A DNA stretch of 64,000 bases from Neospora caninum Liverpool (taxonomy: Eukaryota > Apicomplexa > Conoidasida > Eucoccidiorida > Sarcocystidae), in NCBI RefSeq assembly GCF_000208865.1, contig NC_018393.1, forward strand, positions 3,304,714-3,368,713, given 5' to 3'. Both the position numbers and the translations under genes were made by a program. This document shows positions 1 to 11,690 of the stretch, piece after piece. The notes under the pieces were generated by a model. The model ran no database searches and was not told where the DNA came from. It was given only the letters and a program-made list of their open reading frames with translations. Within the stretch, counting starts at the first letter, position 1. Each line of letters starts with the position of its first letter.

Positions 1-164
1 ACGTCTCTGGGCGAAAACGCGGCTGCGGTGGTGGTAGCTAGATAACCTCGGCACTCGCGAGCGCGACAAAGATTGCGAGGCACGTCCCTGTAGACTTCTA
101 CTCGGATTGTTGAGCAACACAAGTCTAGTTCCCTGTGCTGTTTGTCGCTGGTTTTGCTATTTAG

Positions 165-1585
165 GCGAAATGACCGTTTAGATGTCAAAACCGAGCAGAA
201 ATTGACTTCGTGGCGCATTCCCCATCCCCTCTATCCCGATGTTCCGCAAGGATCAAAGTACGAAACAAATTATCGACAGAGCTATGACTACGAAGACTGG
301 GCACGCCGCCCCGTGAGCCTGTCGAAATACGGGATTCTCGGGCAAGACGACTCAGGGCCGGAATCCTGGACCACGGAGACGCGTTCGGAATACGAGTAAG
401 TGACCAGAAGGGTATCGTGCCGCCTCCGTGGAGACTCTCAAGGACCGAACAATTCGGTGTCTTGTTGACCAGTGACTTATAGCACTGAGCGCTTGCCGTA
501 GAAAATGCTGTTTATATTGCATAACTTTCTTTGTGGGTCACCTCCGTTGCCACTTTTGGAGCACCGGGATTGACACAAAGGACACCAGACTCACGCTTGT
601 AGCAAAGATGCTGGAAGCAAGCTCTGTTTTTGACGGCTATGGTTCTCAGTCGATACGGGAAACTCGTCTTTCGCTTACCACACGAGGTGAAAATCGAGTT
701 AGCCAGGTGAAAAGACGACGCCGGATGTGGAGCTTTCGCTTCAGATAGCAAGTGTGCTCGAAAGCCCGGGCAGGAAATGGGTAAACCTGTTGCGAGGTTT
801 GACTTTCCCGAAAACTTGTCTCCAACACGTGCGTTGCGTTGTGTCTCCCAACAGGTCGCCGAGACGCCGAAGGGATCGACTTATGGCCCAGGGCCGGTGG
901 CCCTACGGAAAAGATATCTATGCACGACCTGTCCACGGGAAAGAGGGTGTCTTGTGTAAGTCTGTTAAAACCCTTCGGGGGAAGAAGAGGGCGAAGGCAA
1001 GGGCTAGCGCAGTCACCAGAAAACGTTCTTCTCGATTTTAGGCTTCGTGGGTAATGTCCGTCGTCGTTCACGCGTTTCTCTGGAGTCAACGACCGTTTTT
1101 GCCGTCGCTGTTTTGCGTGTGCAGCTCATCCCATGGCGATTCATGTGAGTCCTACGCACCGAGAAGACTACATTCGCTCGCTTTCTCCCCGTCCACCTCA
1201 TGAAAAACCTCCCGCTGGAGTCCCGAGCGGTTCCGGGCAACTGCCTCGTGGTTCACCGTATGCAGATTCCGCCCAGTCACAAGACGGCCATACAGAGCAG
1301 AAAAATTTCTGTCGTGTCACTTGTGGGGACCCAAGTGGTCAGCCAGGTGTACAAGACGTCAGTGTAGACAACCACGCGTTGCCTGCAGGCTCTCACGGTT
1401 TTCCTGGATATCCTGTCCACGTTAGACAGGCAAACGGCGGGGAATATCAGCAAGGCTATCCGGGGGCTCTCGCCACTGAAGGCAGCCTCGTTCGGCATGG
1501 CGAACAAACAGCCGGTGCTGCAGGGAGATGTTGCAGGCAAACCCCCGAGGACGGAGGAGAGGTGAAACGCGCCCACGGCATCTGA
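165..1585 (+). CDS. 3' part of an unrecognised three-or-more-exon gene (5' end outside window)
   Basis: Three exons join with matching phases: 165-395 (acceptor ..GCTATTTAG, perfect donor GTAAGT at 396, phase 2), 855-955 (acceptor TCTCCCAACAG, donor GTAAGT at 956, phase 1) and 1125-1585 (acceptor GCGTGTGCAG, stop TGA). An in-frame TAA at 397 is only reached if the GTAAGT donor is ignored. The protein is hydrophilic and rich in Tyr, Arg, Pro and Gly. It has short aromatic motifs such as [38 protein letters not shown] and [15 protein letters not shown], followed by a Pro/Gly/Gln-rich tail. The exon at 165 begins mid-codon with no start ATG, so at least one upstream exon lies left of the window. 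I do not recognise the family. Motif spacing of this kind is reminiscent of microtubule-lumen or microtubule-associated proteins, but that is only an impression. Confidence 0.6.
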
Positions 1586-4500
1586 GACAAGTCAGGGTTT
1601 CAGGAGGAAGAGTCGGATCCGCAGTGAACTGTGACCTGGGCAGCTGCCGATTGCCAGTGATCGAGGGCGATTTGTTCGGAGTCCGAACCCTGAAGTGCTC
1701 GTAACGTCACGAGATTGTCTTTGTTCATATAATGAAAGCCTCAACAGACGCGGTTCAAATTCAGCACGTGGCTTCTCGGTAGGCACCCACAACCGAGTTG
1801 CCATTGTGACAGAATCTGGTCAACCCAATCCGTGTAGGGACCGGAGGTCGTCGCAAACGAAAGTACAGCGAACGCAATTGCCACACGTGGGAAGGAAGCA
1901 GAGCAAGGAAAGTCCTTTGGATCTCTGAAGAGCCGTACTCAAGATGGGATTTGTCTAGGCGCCTTGTGCTTTACTCGGGTTACACGTGCCGTTCGTGCTG
2001 GCGTGAGCTCTCGTTCGCATTGCAACCTCTTGAAAGTCCTTTGGCAAGACGAGCTCTCCATGGGCTAAAAAACACAGAAAAGTGCAGGTGTCCGGCAAAT
2101 CAGATTCTGTTCGCGGTCTTAGTGTTTGGGGACGTGATTTCATGTTTGACTTGGTGCACCTCGTTCGAAAAGCCTACATCTGCGTTGCTTTTGTGAGCGA
2201 AGGTGTTCCTCCGGTAAATTTCAACCGCTGTGCGCGTTGCAGACAGTTATGTAAAAAGGAGGAGGCTGGTATTCGCGCCTTTTTTGTCGAATACTGTTCC
2301 GCTCTCGAAGTATCTAGGCACGCTACTCGATTTTCTTCCTTAGAAATCTGTGAAGCGGTTGCTTTGGGAGTGTCGCCGCTCCTGGGGTGCTAGGAAGTCG
2401 TGTCGTTTGAAACAACGTTGCCGCATGCGCGTCCTGACACGCAGGTAGTCCTACACTTTTCCAAATACGGGGGAGTCAAGTCCATCAAAGATCGTTGGGG
2501 GGATGCGGCCTGTATCGTGTGCCATCTGGGACGCTGTAGGACTTAACGTATGCAGCGTTGTACTTCACTGGCTAATTCTCGAGCTCCCTGAAAACGGGTG
2601 AACATTCACGCGTTTCCAATAAACTTTTACTGTACCCCACGAAATCCCAAGGTGAGGTGCGAAAATCAAGTACAGAGGTTGATTTTCGAAGTATCCGCTT
2701 CGAAGGTTCTGGCCACGATGGACAGTCTGAATCGAGAGACGCTTCATAAAAACGTCAAGAATCCCTTGTGCTTGTAGCCAGTCATGTGGAACAGAACGCA
2801 GGATTCAACGCTTTCGCGTCCATATCAAACGCCGTGTCGTTCGTTTGCCCACGGCAGCTACGTCAGGAGGCCGACGCTTTAGTGCGTTCAGACTGTGCTA
2901 AGAGAACGCAAGTGTTGGGGACCAACTCAGACGTTTTTCAGTCAATTAGAACAAAAACACGAGAGTGTTGCCAGACCTTCAGGCGACCCAGGGAGGCTGG
3001 TTTTTGACGACGACAGTCGGGTTACCATCAAATGGAGATGGCCTTTTGCTTGGAGAGATTGCAAACCATCCACTGCGTACAACGGCATTTTGAACATGGC
3101 ACGCGATTTGTATTCACTGCGGAGGAGATGGAAGACTGCCACGAATTTTTGCGAGCTGAAACGTGTATGTGGGCTTTTGCTTTGCGAGAGTGGAACCAGT
3201 ATCTACGCAACGTGGACCGGGTGGTTCGTTATTTCGACCCTCCCTGGAGCTAAGGGCGTCTCCATCGTCAGCGGAATCGTAGTGTATTCTGAGGTTGTAG
3301 TGGAAAAGGTCTTTGAGCCGGCACGAAAGCGTCTGCTGGCGAACCGCGGACGCTTGCACGGCACGAGGCCTTTGGTGGAAAAGCAAGAACTGCCAAACCA
3401 CCAGATGGGTGTGCACGAGGTGGTGAAACGTATCGTCCACTCAGTTGCGCTTCTGGTCTTTTATGCCACAAGGGAAATCTAACAGCACTTTACTTACGGC
3501 GGCGCCCACATTACTGCAGACGAGCGAACAACCCGCAACGTTGCAACCATGTCTGTCGCGTTTCTTATCCAGAATCACGCACGAGAACTTTCCAGGAGGG
3601 AACACGCTCAATTCCAGTAACGTTCATTGCATGAGCTTCTGCTCCTATCTGCGATCCTGAACACAACGTGCAGCAGGGGTGACACTTGAAAAAGGTACTT
3701 TATCTCTATTGCCGCATATATCATTTATCGACATCGTGGTGGGGGCTGACAGCACAATTGCTGTTGCGTCGTTTCACCCTACAGACTAGAGTCTGCACAT
3801 TCATCGTGCATTGCTATCTATTCCGTTGGAGACACTTGCTGCATGCTCGCCACACGTGGAGCTTACAAACCCCTGCAGGCACAACATCAGCTTCGTGGCC
3901 CTCGAGTGTGACAAGGGGAGGAAATCCTAGCGTAGAAATGCATTTTCGTCGAGTTCAGAAAGAGAGAGGGGGACTTGAGGAGCAATCTGGCAATGAGGTG
4001 CTCTTTCATACGTGTCGCGTCCGGCCTGGACAAATCCTTGCAGCAAATCGGCATAAAAACGGCGGAAAGGCGATCAGCGCGGAGGGCCCCACAGGTTTAT
4101 ACAAATCGAAAACCACGGTGGATTCTCTCTGAAGGCGAAAGAACGAAGGTATTCCCAACACAAAGGCTTCTTCACGAGGCAACAAGTTCGTGACCCAACC
4201 AACAAACCGAGAAAGAATGGCCGTTCTAGACGGCCCGAGAGGACAGGCTGAGGACGGGCACTTGCGCGTTAGGCAACTGGAGTGCGACAACGAAATGTGA
4301 AATGTTGCCAAATGAACAGGAGCCGATTAGGATCTGCGAGATTGTCGGTGTTCGCGTACAGCACGTTCCTGTTGTCATCGTTCCAGCGCCCCTCTTTGTC
4401 GGGCTCTCCATACTTTCAGAGAACGCATTTCTCTTTCCCTCTGTAGATCCTCGATGAAGCTTCATATGGAACTGAAGTGACATACTGCACGGAGCTGCGT

Positions 4501-4997
4501 TTGTCTTGCTCGCTACGTCAGGGGATTCTTCTGCGGCACCGTGTCTGAGCACAGCACTCATCCCTGTTTTCGACTTGAGATATAGCGGCATAAATATTCT
4601 ACGGGGATCGCATGCTTGTCTGACAGCTTTCAGCTCGCGGAAATGCAGCCTGTGCCTCTCTGCGCAGAACCCGCAGAAAGCAGCTGATCAGAAGCGGTTT
4701 CTCGAAGCACTGCACTTTGCAATTCCAGCATCGCTGGCACCGCGATGCTGAGCTTCATCTTCCCATCGGTGTCGAAATGCAATAGAAATCTGTGTACATC
4801 GTTACAGGTTTCCCCTCGTGGACGCGGGAGGTCAGTGAGACGGTCCAGACCCGTGTGTTGCTTGGAGTCTAATCCTGTGGCTGATCAACTGTAACCAGCT
4901 GTGAGGTCCGGCCGTTGCCTCCTTTCCAGTTCTTCGGGTCAGTTCCCTCGTCGCATTCACTTCTGGCCATTCTCTTGCGAGTTTCCTGGCGGCTACC
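1586..4997. other. Intergenic stretch, no convincing gene
   Basis: This 3.4 kb holds the presumed 3' UTR of the upstream gene and the 5' region of the dynein light chain gene. ORFs of 80-195 codons occur on both strands, but none has a recognisable domain. The least random is a plus-strand stretch ending at 3253 in frame 2. After a possible acceptor (..GACGACAG at about 3015) it reads through AEEMEDCHEFL and ends FDPPWS. It could be a terminal exon, but the competing ORF at 2895-3482 in another frame is longer, so I leave it uncalled. Confidence 0.4.
4836..4842 (+). promoter_or_regulatory. WGAGACG-type coccidian promoter motif
   Basis: TGAGACG lies about 155 bases upstream of the dynein light chain start codon. 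It matches the A/TGAGACG element described upstream of Toxoplasma genes. A 7-mer occurs by chance, so position is the only support. Confidence 0.3.
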
Positions 4998-5435
4998 ATG
5001 TCGAGTCCGGTACACCACGCAGTTAGCCCACCTTCCAGTCTGGGAGTGGGTAGCAACTCGATGATGGTGTATGAATGCACCTACCGCTTGGGTCCATCAG
5101 AAGAGGAAAAGTTCTTCCCTTCCCGAGTTGAGAGCATGTTGGAAACGGTCATGAGCGACTTTTTCAAAGACAAAGTTTTCGACGCACAGCAAGTCCCCAC
5201 CTGGGTTCAGGAAGCCAGCGGACGGGTGATGGAGGAGATGCAAGCGATGCAACACCAACAGATGCCGCGATTTAAAATCGTCGTTCAGGTCGTCATCGCC
5301 GAGAACGCCGGCCAGGGGATCCGTGTGTCGAGCAAAAGTCTGTGGGACATCAACCTCGACAACTGGGGAAGTTACACGCACGTCCAAAGCGACTTGTATG
5401 CCGTGGCAATGGTGTTTGGATGTTACCAGGAGTGA
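4998..5435 (+). CDS. Tctex-type dynein light chain
   Basis: A single-exon ORF of 145 residues. Tctex-type light chains dimerise and bind dynein intermediate chains, in cytoplasmic dynein or in axonemal/IFT complexes. The first about 35 residues form a short extension. The fold follows: a helix beginning FFPSRVESMLETV, a second helix VQEASGRVMEEMQ, then the beta-rich half RFKIVVQVVIAE, GQGIRVSSKSLWD and SDLYAVAMVFGCYQE. The W-D pair and the terminal A-x-V-F-G strand are typical of the family. The pattern is closer to the DYNLT2/Tctex1D2 group than to DYNLT1, but I would not insist on the subtype. The length is slightly above the usual 110-140. The start is the ATG in GCTACCATG; no earlier in-frame ATG is evident. 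Confidence 0.88.
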   Translation: MSSPVHHAVSPPSSLGVGSNSMMVYECTYRLGPSEEEKFFPSRVESMLETVMSDFFKDKVFDAQQVPTWVQEASGRVMEEMQAMQHQQMPRFKIVVQVVIAENAGQGIRVSSKSLWDINLDNWGSYTHVQSDLYAVAMVFGCYQE

Positions 5436-8220
5436 CGACGCGGCAGATCGACGATCTCCGGCCGAGGGAAAAAGCGGTCTGCACTTGCTCTTTAACCGGA
5501 GAGCCCTTCAAAACATGTGGTTCGCACAGTGCAGGCGCGGAAGCGGCGGGAATGCGCTCTTGGAAGCTAAGCGGGAGGCTTTCTTGAAACCCGGATTGAG
5601 CAAAGAGATGAAAGCAACACGTCACAGGCCGGTCCCAGTCGGCTCCTTCACGCCGACGTTCTCCGAAGAAAGAACTTCCTGCTGCGACGCCTCAATCAGG
5701 ATACTCAGTTCTTACGATCCATGGTTTTCTGAGAAAAACGAGTCTATGGGTGGGACCGTTGGTTTGCGAGGAGAAAATCCCAGTTATCGGACAAGGGGTT
5801 TCTTTGTGCGGGCGAGGCCATAACCTCGGCAGGGTTTTTAGCATCCGGCGGCGCGTTTCCTGCTGTGTCCGTGTAGACGTCGCGGAACCGAAGACGAAGG
5901 TTCGGGTTCGTCGGGAACTGAACATCTCAAGAGTGTGCAACGAAATGCGGCAGCGGGTCGCCGGCCCGCGTTCGAGAGTTGCTAAAACGCTTTGCTGAAC
6001 GGCGCGCATATCGTCTGTGTGCTCCCGCTTCGCAGCTTTTTTTCCCGTACTTAAACTTCCCCTACGCAAAACAACCTAGATTACAGATACAGGTGACGCG
6101 GAGCCTGGTGAACCGTTGGTGCTGCCCAGAGCGTCCATACTCTCGGGAGACTTACGTGGCAGACACTCGACGGCAGCTTGGTTTCGAAATTGAGCGTGTC
6201 ACTGTGAGGATGCTTGCCACGCTTCTTTTCTAACGTAGGAGAGACCGCTTACTATCTTCTTGGTCTCACCAAGGAATCCTGTGTTTCGATGTGAACCAGT
6301 CGATCAGAGTTACCTGCCGCCAGGAACGGCACAGAGCCTTTCGGGGCGACGGGTTTCCTCGTTCGAGGGCACCTCTTGCTTCATCCAAGAAAGGCAAACG
6401 CCCTCTGTTCCCGAGAATGCCCGTGCCTTCGCATAACTTTTGCTCGACGGAAATATGCCGCCTATTCAGAATCGCCGGACAGTGGAAAGGAAGGAAAGGC
6501 GCGTCTGTTGACTCGCCAGACTCCTCATCGGTCGTGCCTTTTTGTGGGAAGCACGGGGGGATAACACAAGTTAGACAGAAAGCTTTTGAGCACCACGGAA
6601 GATTCCCGGGAGTCTGTTGACTCAGCTCTGTCGTTGTTGAGGGGAACTTTTACCCTACACATGTCGTAACGTAAAGCGTCGAGCACTCTTCGCGATTGGA
6701 TCATGCTCCCCATTTTGTGCAGTCTCCTCCAAGCTTGTTTTTTCTCGCTGCGCGCCTCTCGTCTGCCTGAGGTGCGTCGTGTACAGGGTAGCTGCGAGAC
6801 ACAAAGTCCCTCACACCAGATTGATCGCTTCAGACTGCGCCTTAGGATGCACACTTTTCTTCTCCAGAAGTATGTTCTTCAGTCGCGTCTCTGGACGGTC
6901 GGCGGGCACGTTTCTTTGCTTTGCTCTTGGGAGTCTCGACTTGACCGGATTTTCTCGGAAAGAGGACCAGCTTTTTCCCGAGGGGGAGACGAACGACCAA
7001 GTCTCTCAAATACTTTTTGCCAGTTTGCAAGATCGCCCTGCTTCACACCGAGGACGCACCGTCTCGTTGCCCAGTTTGTGCCGTTCTTTCCGGGGGGAAT
7101 GGCCCAGTTCTTCTCGTCTTCCGCCGACTCTCGATGTCGTGTCTTCCTTTCTCGTCTCGCCTTTCCGTCCGCCTCGGTTTCGATCGGTTCAGTGACAGCG
7201 GCTCTCCGCGCGGTCTCGCCTCGCGGAAGGCACGACTCTGATTTTCGCATTTCCCCTGCCTCCTGGGCCAATCTCTCGAAAGACACACGCAAAAAGCGTG
7301 TTTTGCGTCTTTCCACTTTGCATCGAGGCGCCAATCTAATCGAAGTCGAGTTTGCCAACATGCCGCGAAAACCTCGAGTCACCTAACTGGGGGTTACGCT
7401 CGGTGATCGGCACCCTCTCCCCCGGCGCGGAAAGCCCCCAAAACGGCAAAAATGCGAGAGTTTTTGTCATCACGTCCCAGCAGAATCCCTTGCATTTTCG
7501 ATCTGGGAAGCCCGAGCGTTTTCACACGTTTCCACGGTTTTACACAGACACTCTGCAGTTTGGTCTCCCCGCGCGGAGGCGTCGAGTCGCCGGAGGGGGA
7601 GCGCCGCTGCAAACAGCCACGCCGTCGAAATTCGATTTTCTTCGAACTCTTCCCTCCCCTCCCCCCCCCCCCCCCCCTTGGCTTCGTCCGCCTCGATCGT
7701 TCCCTCACCTGCTCTGGCGCCTTTTCTCGAGCCTTTTCGCGTCGCTTGCTTCCTTTCCGGTTCCGCCGCGCTAGAAAAGAGAGGCAGAGGGCGGCACGAG
7801 GTGGTCTCGCGGAGAGCAGCCGCTTCTTCCTTTTTCCCTGATCCTGTTTTCTCCACTGAACGGGTTTTCCGGGAGCAAAGTCTCACCGTTTCCTTTTCAG
7901 GGGACTGACTGCAGCGCTCACTTTTAGGTGCATTCGTGGTGGTTTAGGCACGAAGATCCTCAAAAAAACACGCGCTGCTGGAGAAAAACGGGCGAGCGGG
8001 GCGGTAAAATTCTTCCAATTTTGCCAACGTCGCCCGTGTGCGGCTTCGGATGGTCCTTGAGATGTACGCGGAGAGGAAGGCAAAATGCAGGGACTTGATT
8101 CAAATTCGTCGACGCCAGTTTCTCTCCCCGCTCCAGTGCCCTGGCGGCTCCCGGCTGTGGAAGTTTAGCCTATAGACACTCTCCGGAAAGGACGACGGCG
8201 CGCATAACCGAGAAAGAACC
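5436..8220. other. Intergenic / UTR region with pyrimidine tracts
   Basis: The 2.8 kb between two same-strand genes is probably the 3' UTR of the dynein light chain followed by the promoter and 5' UTR of the 8221 gene. Several ORFs of 100-227 codons (for example 6703-7386) overlap in many frames on both strands and are Ser/Arg/Pro-rich. This is what GC-rich non-coding DNA gives here. I see no domain or consistent splice structure. Confidence 0.5.
7661..7677 (+). repeat. Poly-C run (C17)
   Basis: Seventeen consecutive C residues follow a TCCCTCCCCT lead-in, about 545 bases upstream of the 8221 start codon. The minus strand is G-rich and could form a quadruplex. The run length may be unstable or misassembled. 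Confidence 0.9.
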
Positions 8221-9549
8221 ATGGACGAGCCGAGCGGGTGCGTCTCGCTCCCTCCTCGACCTTCCCCTTCTTCCTCGCCAGGCTCAGCATCTGAGTCAGC
8301 GGGTTCACTCCCCCAGCCGTCTTCTCCAGTCTCTCCTGTCCCCTCAGCTGTTTCTTCCTCTTCTGTTTCCTCTTCTGGCGTGGACAGCGACTGTTGCGTC
8401 GACGATTCTCTGTACTCTGTGGACGTGAAGGCGATGCGTTACCTGTCGCTTTCTGCGTTTCTCAAGGCTGGCCTACACCAAGTCGTTTCTGCCTTTTCCG
8501 CGTCCGACGCACCGAGTGTCTCTTCTGGGATGCCGTTGCCTCCGTTCCGCTCCTACGCCGCTCTCAACGCGGCTTTCCATGGCGCTGCGGAGAGAGAAGA
8601 AATCCGAAGAGAGGAAGAGGTGCGCGAGGCGGACCAGCCGTGGTCCGCCGACGGGGGAACGGAGGAGGAAGGCAACACCCCAACGGAGACAGCTGCAAAC
8701 CTTCTGAAGGGGTCTGAACGCGGGGACTCCGCGACTCCGCTCTTCTCAGTGCCGTTCCTAGACGTGGTCCGGTCTCTTTGGCCGTACGGCGCAGAGGCCG
8801 CGGAGGGAGCGGCTGGGAACGCCGAGAACAACGCTGCCGACGGTGACCTTGCTGAGATCCTGTCGATGAAGCAGCTCGCGCTCGTCGACGCTGGGGTGTA
8901 CGTCCGGCCGAACCTGTCTGAGATGCTGGCCGGCCTCGAGGACGAGAACCAAATGCGGAATTTGGTGAACCGCTGCCGCGCCATTGACGAGGAACTCGCC
9001 CGTCTTTTTGAGCGGAAGAAATGCGAGAAAGACGAGGCACAGCTGCAATGCGCCTCTTCCAGCGCTTCTCTCTCGGCTGTCTCTGAGGCGAGTTGCCCCC
9101 GTCAAACTCGCGCCGAATCGCCTTCCTCTTTGCCTTCCTCGATGCCTGCCTCGATGCCTCTCCCTGCTGAGCAAGCGTCGCTCCTCCGTCTCGCGGCTGT
9201 TTCCGCTGAGGCGACGCGGCTGCAGGAGGAGAAAAGGAGGCTCCAGAGACGAATGGAGCACCTTCGGGCTCTGTCGCGAGACCTCTGGAGTCTGTTCGGC
9301 CTCGACACCCAGCGCGATCGCGTCTCTCTCGCGCTCTTCCAGGCACTTTTCTGCTCGAACCCCCGATGCCCCGTCCAAGCCAGAGAGGCCGAAACGCTCT
9401 TTCAGCTGTGCCAGGGAGACGGCGAGAAGGGCGAACTTGCCTTCGAGGACATGCTCCTCGGCTTGCCGACGGGGGCCTACGAAGTGATGTTTGTCGTCCG
9501 AGAAATGAAGAGGAAAACTAGACAGACTTACCGCTACTTCTGGATATAG
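8221..9549 (+). CDS. Unrecognised 442-aa protein with weak EF-hand-like C-terminus
   Basis: A single open exon with a good initiation context (GAACCATGG). Residues 1-60 are Ser/Pro-rich low complexity. A conserved-looking block MRYLSLSAFLKAGLHQVV follows, then an acidic insert at about 130-165. A middle section includes LSMKQLALVDAGVYVRP and NLVNRCRAIDEELARLFERK. After a second Ser-rich spacer a coiled coil (ATRLQEEKRRLQRRMEHLR) leads to LWSLFGLD and LFQLCQGDGEKGELAFEDML. That last segment has the spacing of a degenerate EF-hand but lacks a full set of calcium ligands. It ends in REMKRKTRQTYRYFWI. The alternation of low-complexity and ordered blocks is typical of coccidian proteins. I do not recognise the family and assign no function. 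Confidence 0.75.
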   Translation: MDEPSGCVSLPPRPSPSSSPGSASESAGSLPQPSSPVSPVPSAVSSSSVSSSGVDSDCCVDDSLYSVDVKAMRYLSLSAFLKAGLHQVVSAFSASDAPSVSSGMPLPPFRSYAALNAAFHGAAEREEIRREEEVREADQPWSADGGTEEEGNTPTETAANLLKGSERGDSATPLFSVPFLDVVRSLWPYGAEAAEGAAGNAENNAADGDLAEILSMKQLALVDAGVYVRPNLSEMLAGLEDENQMRNLVNRCRAIDEELARLFERKKCEKDEAQLQCASSSASLSAVSEASCPRQTRAESPSSLPSSMPASMPLPAEQASLLRLAAVSAEATRLQEEKRRLQRRMEHLRALSRDLWSLFGLDTQRDRVSLALFQALFCSNPRCPVQAREAETLFQLCQGDGEKGELAFEDMLLGLPTGAYEVMFVVREMKRKTRQTYRYFWI

Positions 9550-9621
9550 ACCTCTCTAAAATCGAACACGCACGCGCAGAGATCAAGACACGGATTCCAC
9601 GTATACATACACATCCATACG

Positions 9622-9699
9622 CATATATATATATATATATATATATCAACATATACATATATATATCAACATATAAATATATATATATATATATATATG
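9622..9699. repeat. (AT)n microsatellite, interrupted
   Basis: Two alternating AT tracts separated by ATCAACATAT interruptions, starting about 70 bases after the stop codon of the upstream gene. Confidence 0.95.
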
Positions 9700-10777
9700 T
9701 AGGCGAAAAGGATTGCCCGTGGATGCATGTCTGTGCCTGGTTGTTTGCATAAATATGGAGATACATGTGTGTACACCTGGAGTGGGTATATGCACAAGTA
9801 CACAAACAACTGTTTATTCGTATAGATGCAGGGACGTTTTCATTCCCTTCGCAGACGAATGCGTTCAAACCGTGTCGATCTGGTTCTGAAATACGCTCCC
9901 TGCCGCTTGCGACAAAAGAGCTCTGGAGGCTCGCGTCGATTCGCTTGTGATCCTTCGCGGCAGTTGTTTGTCTCCGCAAGGCAGGCTTCGAGACAGTGCA
10001 GAGTAGTCTCTTTGGTCCTTTGTTCTTAACTCGCGCGTAGCCTCGCGGTTTCTGATATTTCTTTTCAGAGATGCTGCTCGTGTCTTCGAAGCTGACTCTT
10101 GTTTTTAAAACTCCCTCGAAAAAAACGCCTGTCCCCGTCGCTGCTCCCGAGAAGAAGGTTCCGCCCTCTCCTCTTCTTTCAGGGGCATATCCTGTCTTCC
10201 TTGTCGTGTTTGTTTCACTGAACGCTTGATAATCGCTTGTCTCCTTGGCAACAGAACGCCCTCGTTCCTGTCTGTCATTCCTGCCTGTCTTCTTTCCTTG
10301 CTCTCGCCACGTGCAAGAACACGCTGAGTCTTCAGTTCCCTCGAGTCGTCCGTCTTTTCAAAGTTCTCTGAGTTTTTCTAAACCCCTTCCAAATACTTTC
10401 TCCCTGTGTCCCTCGACACGCGTTCTCGAACGTGCTTTTTCTGCTGAGTTTCCGACATGCGAAATCTGTTCGGGCACCTGCCTCGTCCTGCACTGCTCGC
10501 CCCGTCTCTTCTTCGCGGTATTCCTTCTGCTTTCTCTTCGTCTCACCGTCTTGAGCGTTTCTGCGCCTTGTCCTCTTTCTGCTCTTCCCTGCCCGTTGAC
10601 TCATCAAAGTACTCGCGACAGTTCAAAGAATTGCCGCGAGAGAGGCGCAAGCGCCACAGAGGCGACTGAGACTCTCCAGAGGAAATCTGACGAAAACCCG
10701 CCGGCGCGCGAAAGCGGGAAGCCTCACTCTTTTTTTCTCTATACAACTCGGGAAAAGAAAGCTTCTTGCCTGCCTGC

Positions 10778-10798
10778 GGGGGGGGGGGGGGGGGGGGG
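10778..10798 (+). repeat. Poly-G run (G21)
   Basis: Twenty-one consecutive G residues in intergenic DNA, the longest homopolymer I found in the window. It may form a quadruplex on the plus strand. Confidence 0.9.
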
Positions 10799-11690
10799 AA
10801 AGGTCTCCGGCCTTCTGCGCTGCTCTCCACATGACGATAACTCTCTACACGTTGACGCATATATATATATATATATCAGACTGTATCAGGCTATATCTAT
10901 CAGTCTAGATGTGTTTCTGTCTCCGTGTAGTTGCATCCATCTGTATCCCCACGATCCATGTGTGTCCAATTACATCTTTCTGTAGGTGTCTAAATCTTTC
11001 GATACCGCTGTATACATCTCTCTACACATGCAAAAACATATATACAGGTGCTTGATGATGGCCCGGACTCCCTGTTAAGCTGTGCGTCTACCCGTCTTCT
11101 GTTTGTAAAACGGTGTATGTGACAGCATCTCAAGTTTCCCTAGAAAAATGGGAATTCACATTGTAAATGCAGGGACGAGTCGCCGGCTCTTTTTGAGATG
11201 GCTTGGTGGTTCGCCGCCGAAGAAAACCGGTGCAAGCGACCGCAAATGGAAAATCCGAGAAGAAAAATGTCTTTGTCGCTGAGTCCTCACATTCTTGCTG
11301 CATGCGCAGCCAGCAGACTCCCACTAGAGACACTCGAGAGTTCGAGAGAAAAGAGAGTCGACATGTGTGTCTCTCCGGGGAGTCGCAATGTTCACGACGC
11401 ACACAAAGTAAAGAGTTCAGAAAGACCTCGCCAAGTCGTGCGAGAGAACGAGGACATCTCTTTCTCTTTCTTCGCTGTACCTCCCCTTCTTCCTCGACTT
11501 TCCTTCCTCTCTACGTCTTTCTCCTCTCTTTCTTCTCCCTTCTTGCCCGCGGCCTGGGTCTGGGACTCTGTGTCCCTCTAGTCCACGCAGCGCCCCCGTT
11601 CGTTCCTTCGCATCTCTTCACTCTCTGTTGCTCCTCGTTCTCTCTCTCTTTTGCGCGCTCTCGCGTTTACATTCTCTGACGTTCGTTTTG

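Larger units (their letters stand above)
9550..11690. other. Convergent 3' intergenic region with microsatellites
   Basis: This lies between the stop of the 8221 gene (+) and the stop of the methyltransferase gene (-). It holds (AT)n tracts at 9622-9699 and 10860-10876, a G21 run at 10778-10798, and CT-rich stretches at 11440-11680. ORFs here (for example 10245-10985) run straight through these repeats and are not supported. It presumably contains both 3' UTRs. Confidence 0.5.

Noticed and set aside
6703..7386. 227-codon plus-strand ORF
   Set aside because: Ser/Arg/Phe-rich with no domain. Several overlapping frames on both strands are equally open, and it lies in a probable UTR or promoter.
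8553..9378. Minus-strand ORFs of 143-260 codons
   Set aside because: They are antisense shadows of the 442-aa gene at 8221, rich in Arg/Ala/Ser as expected from GC-rich coding DNA.
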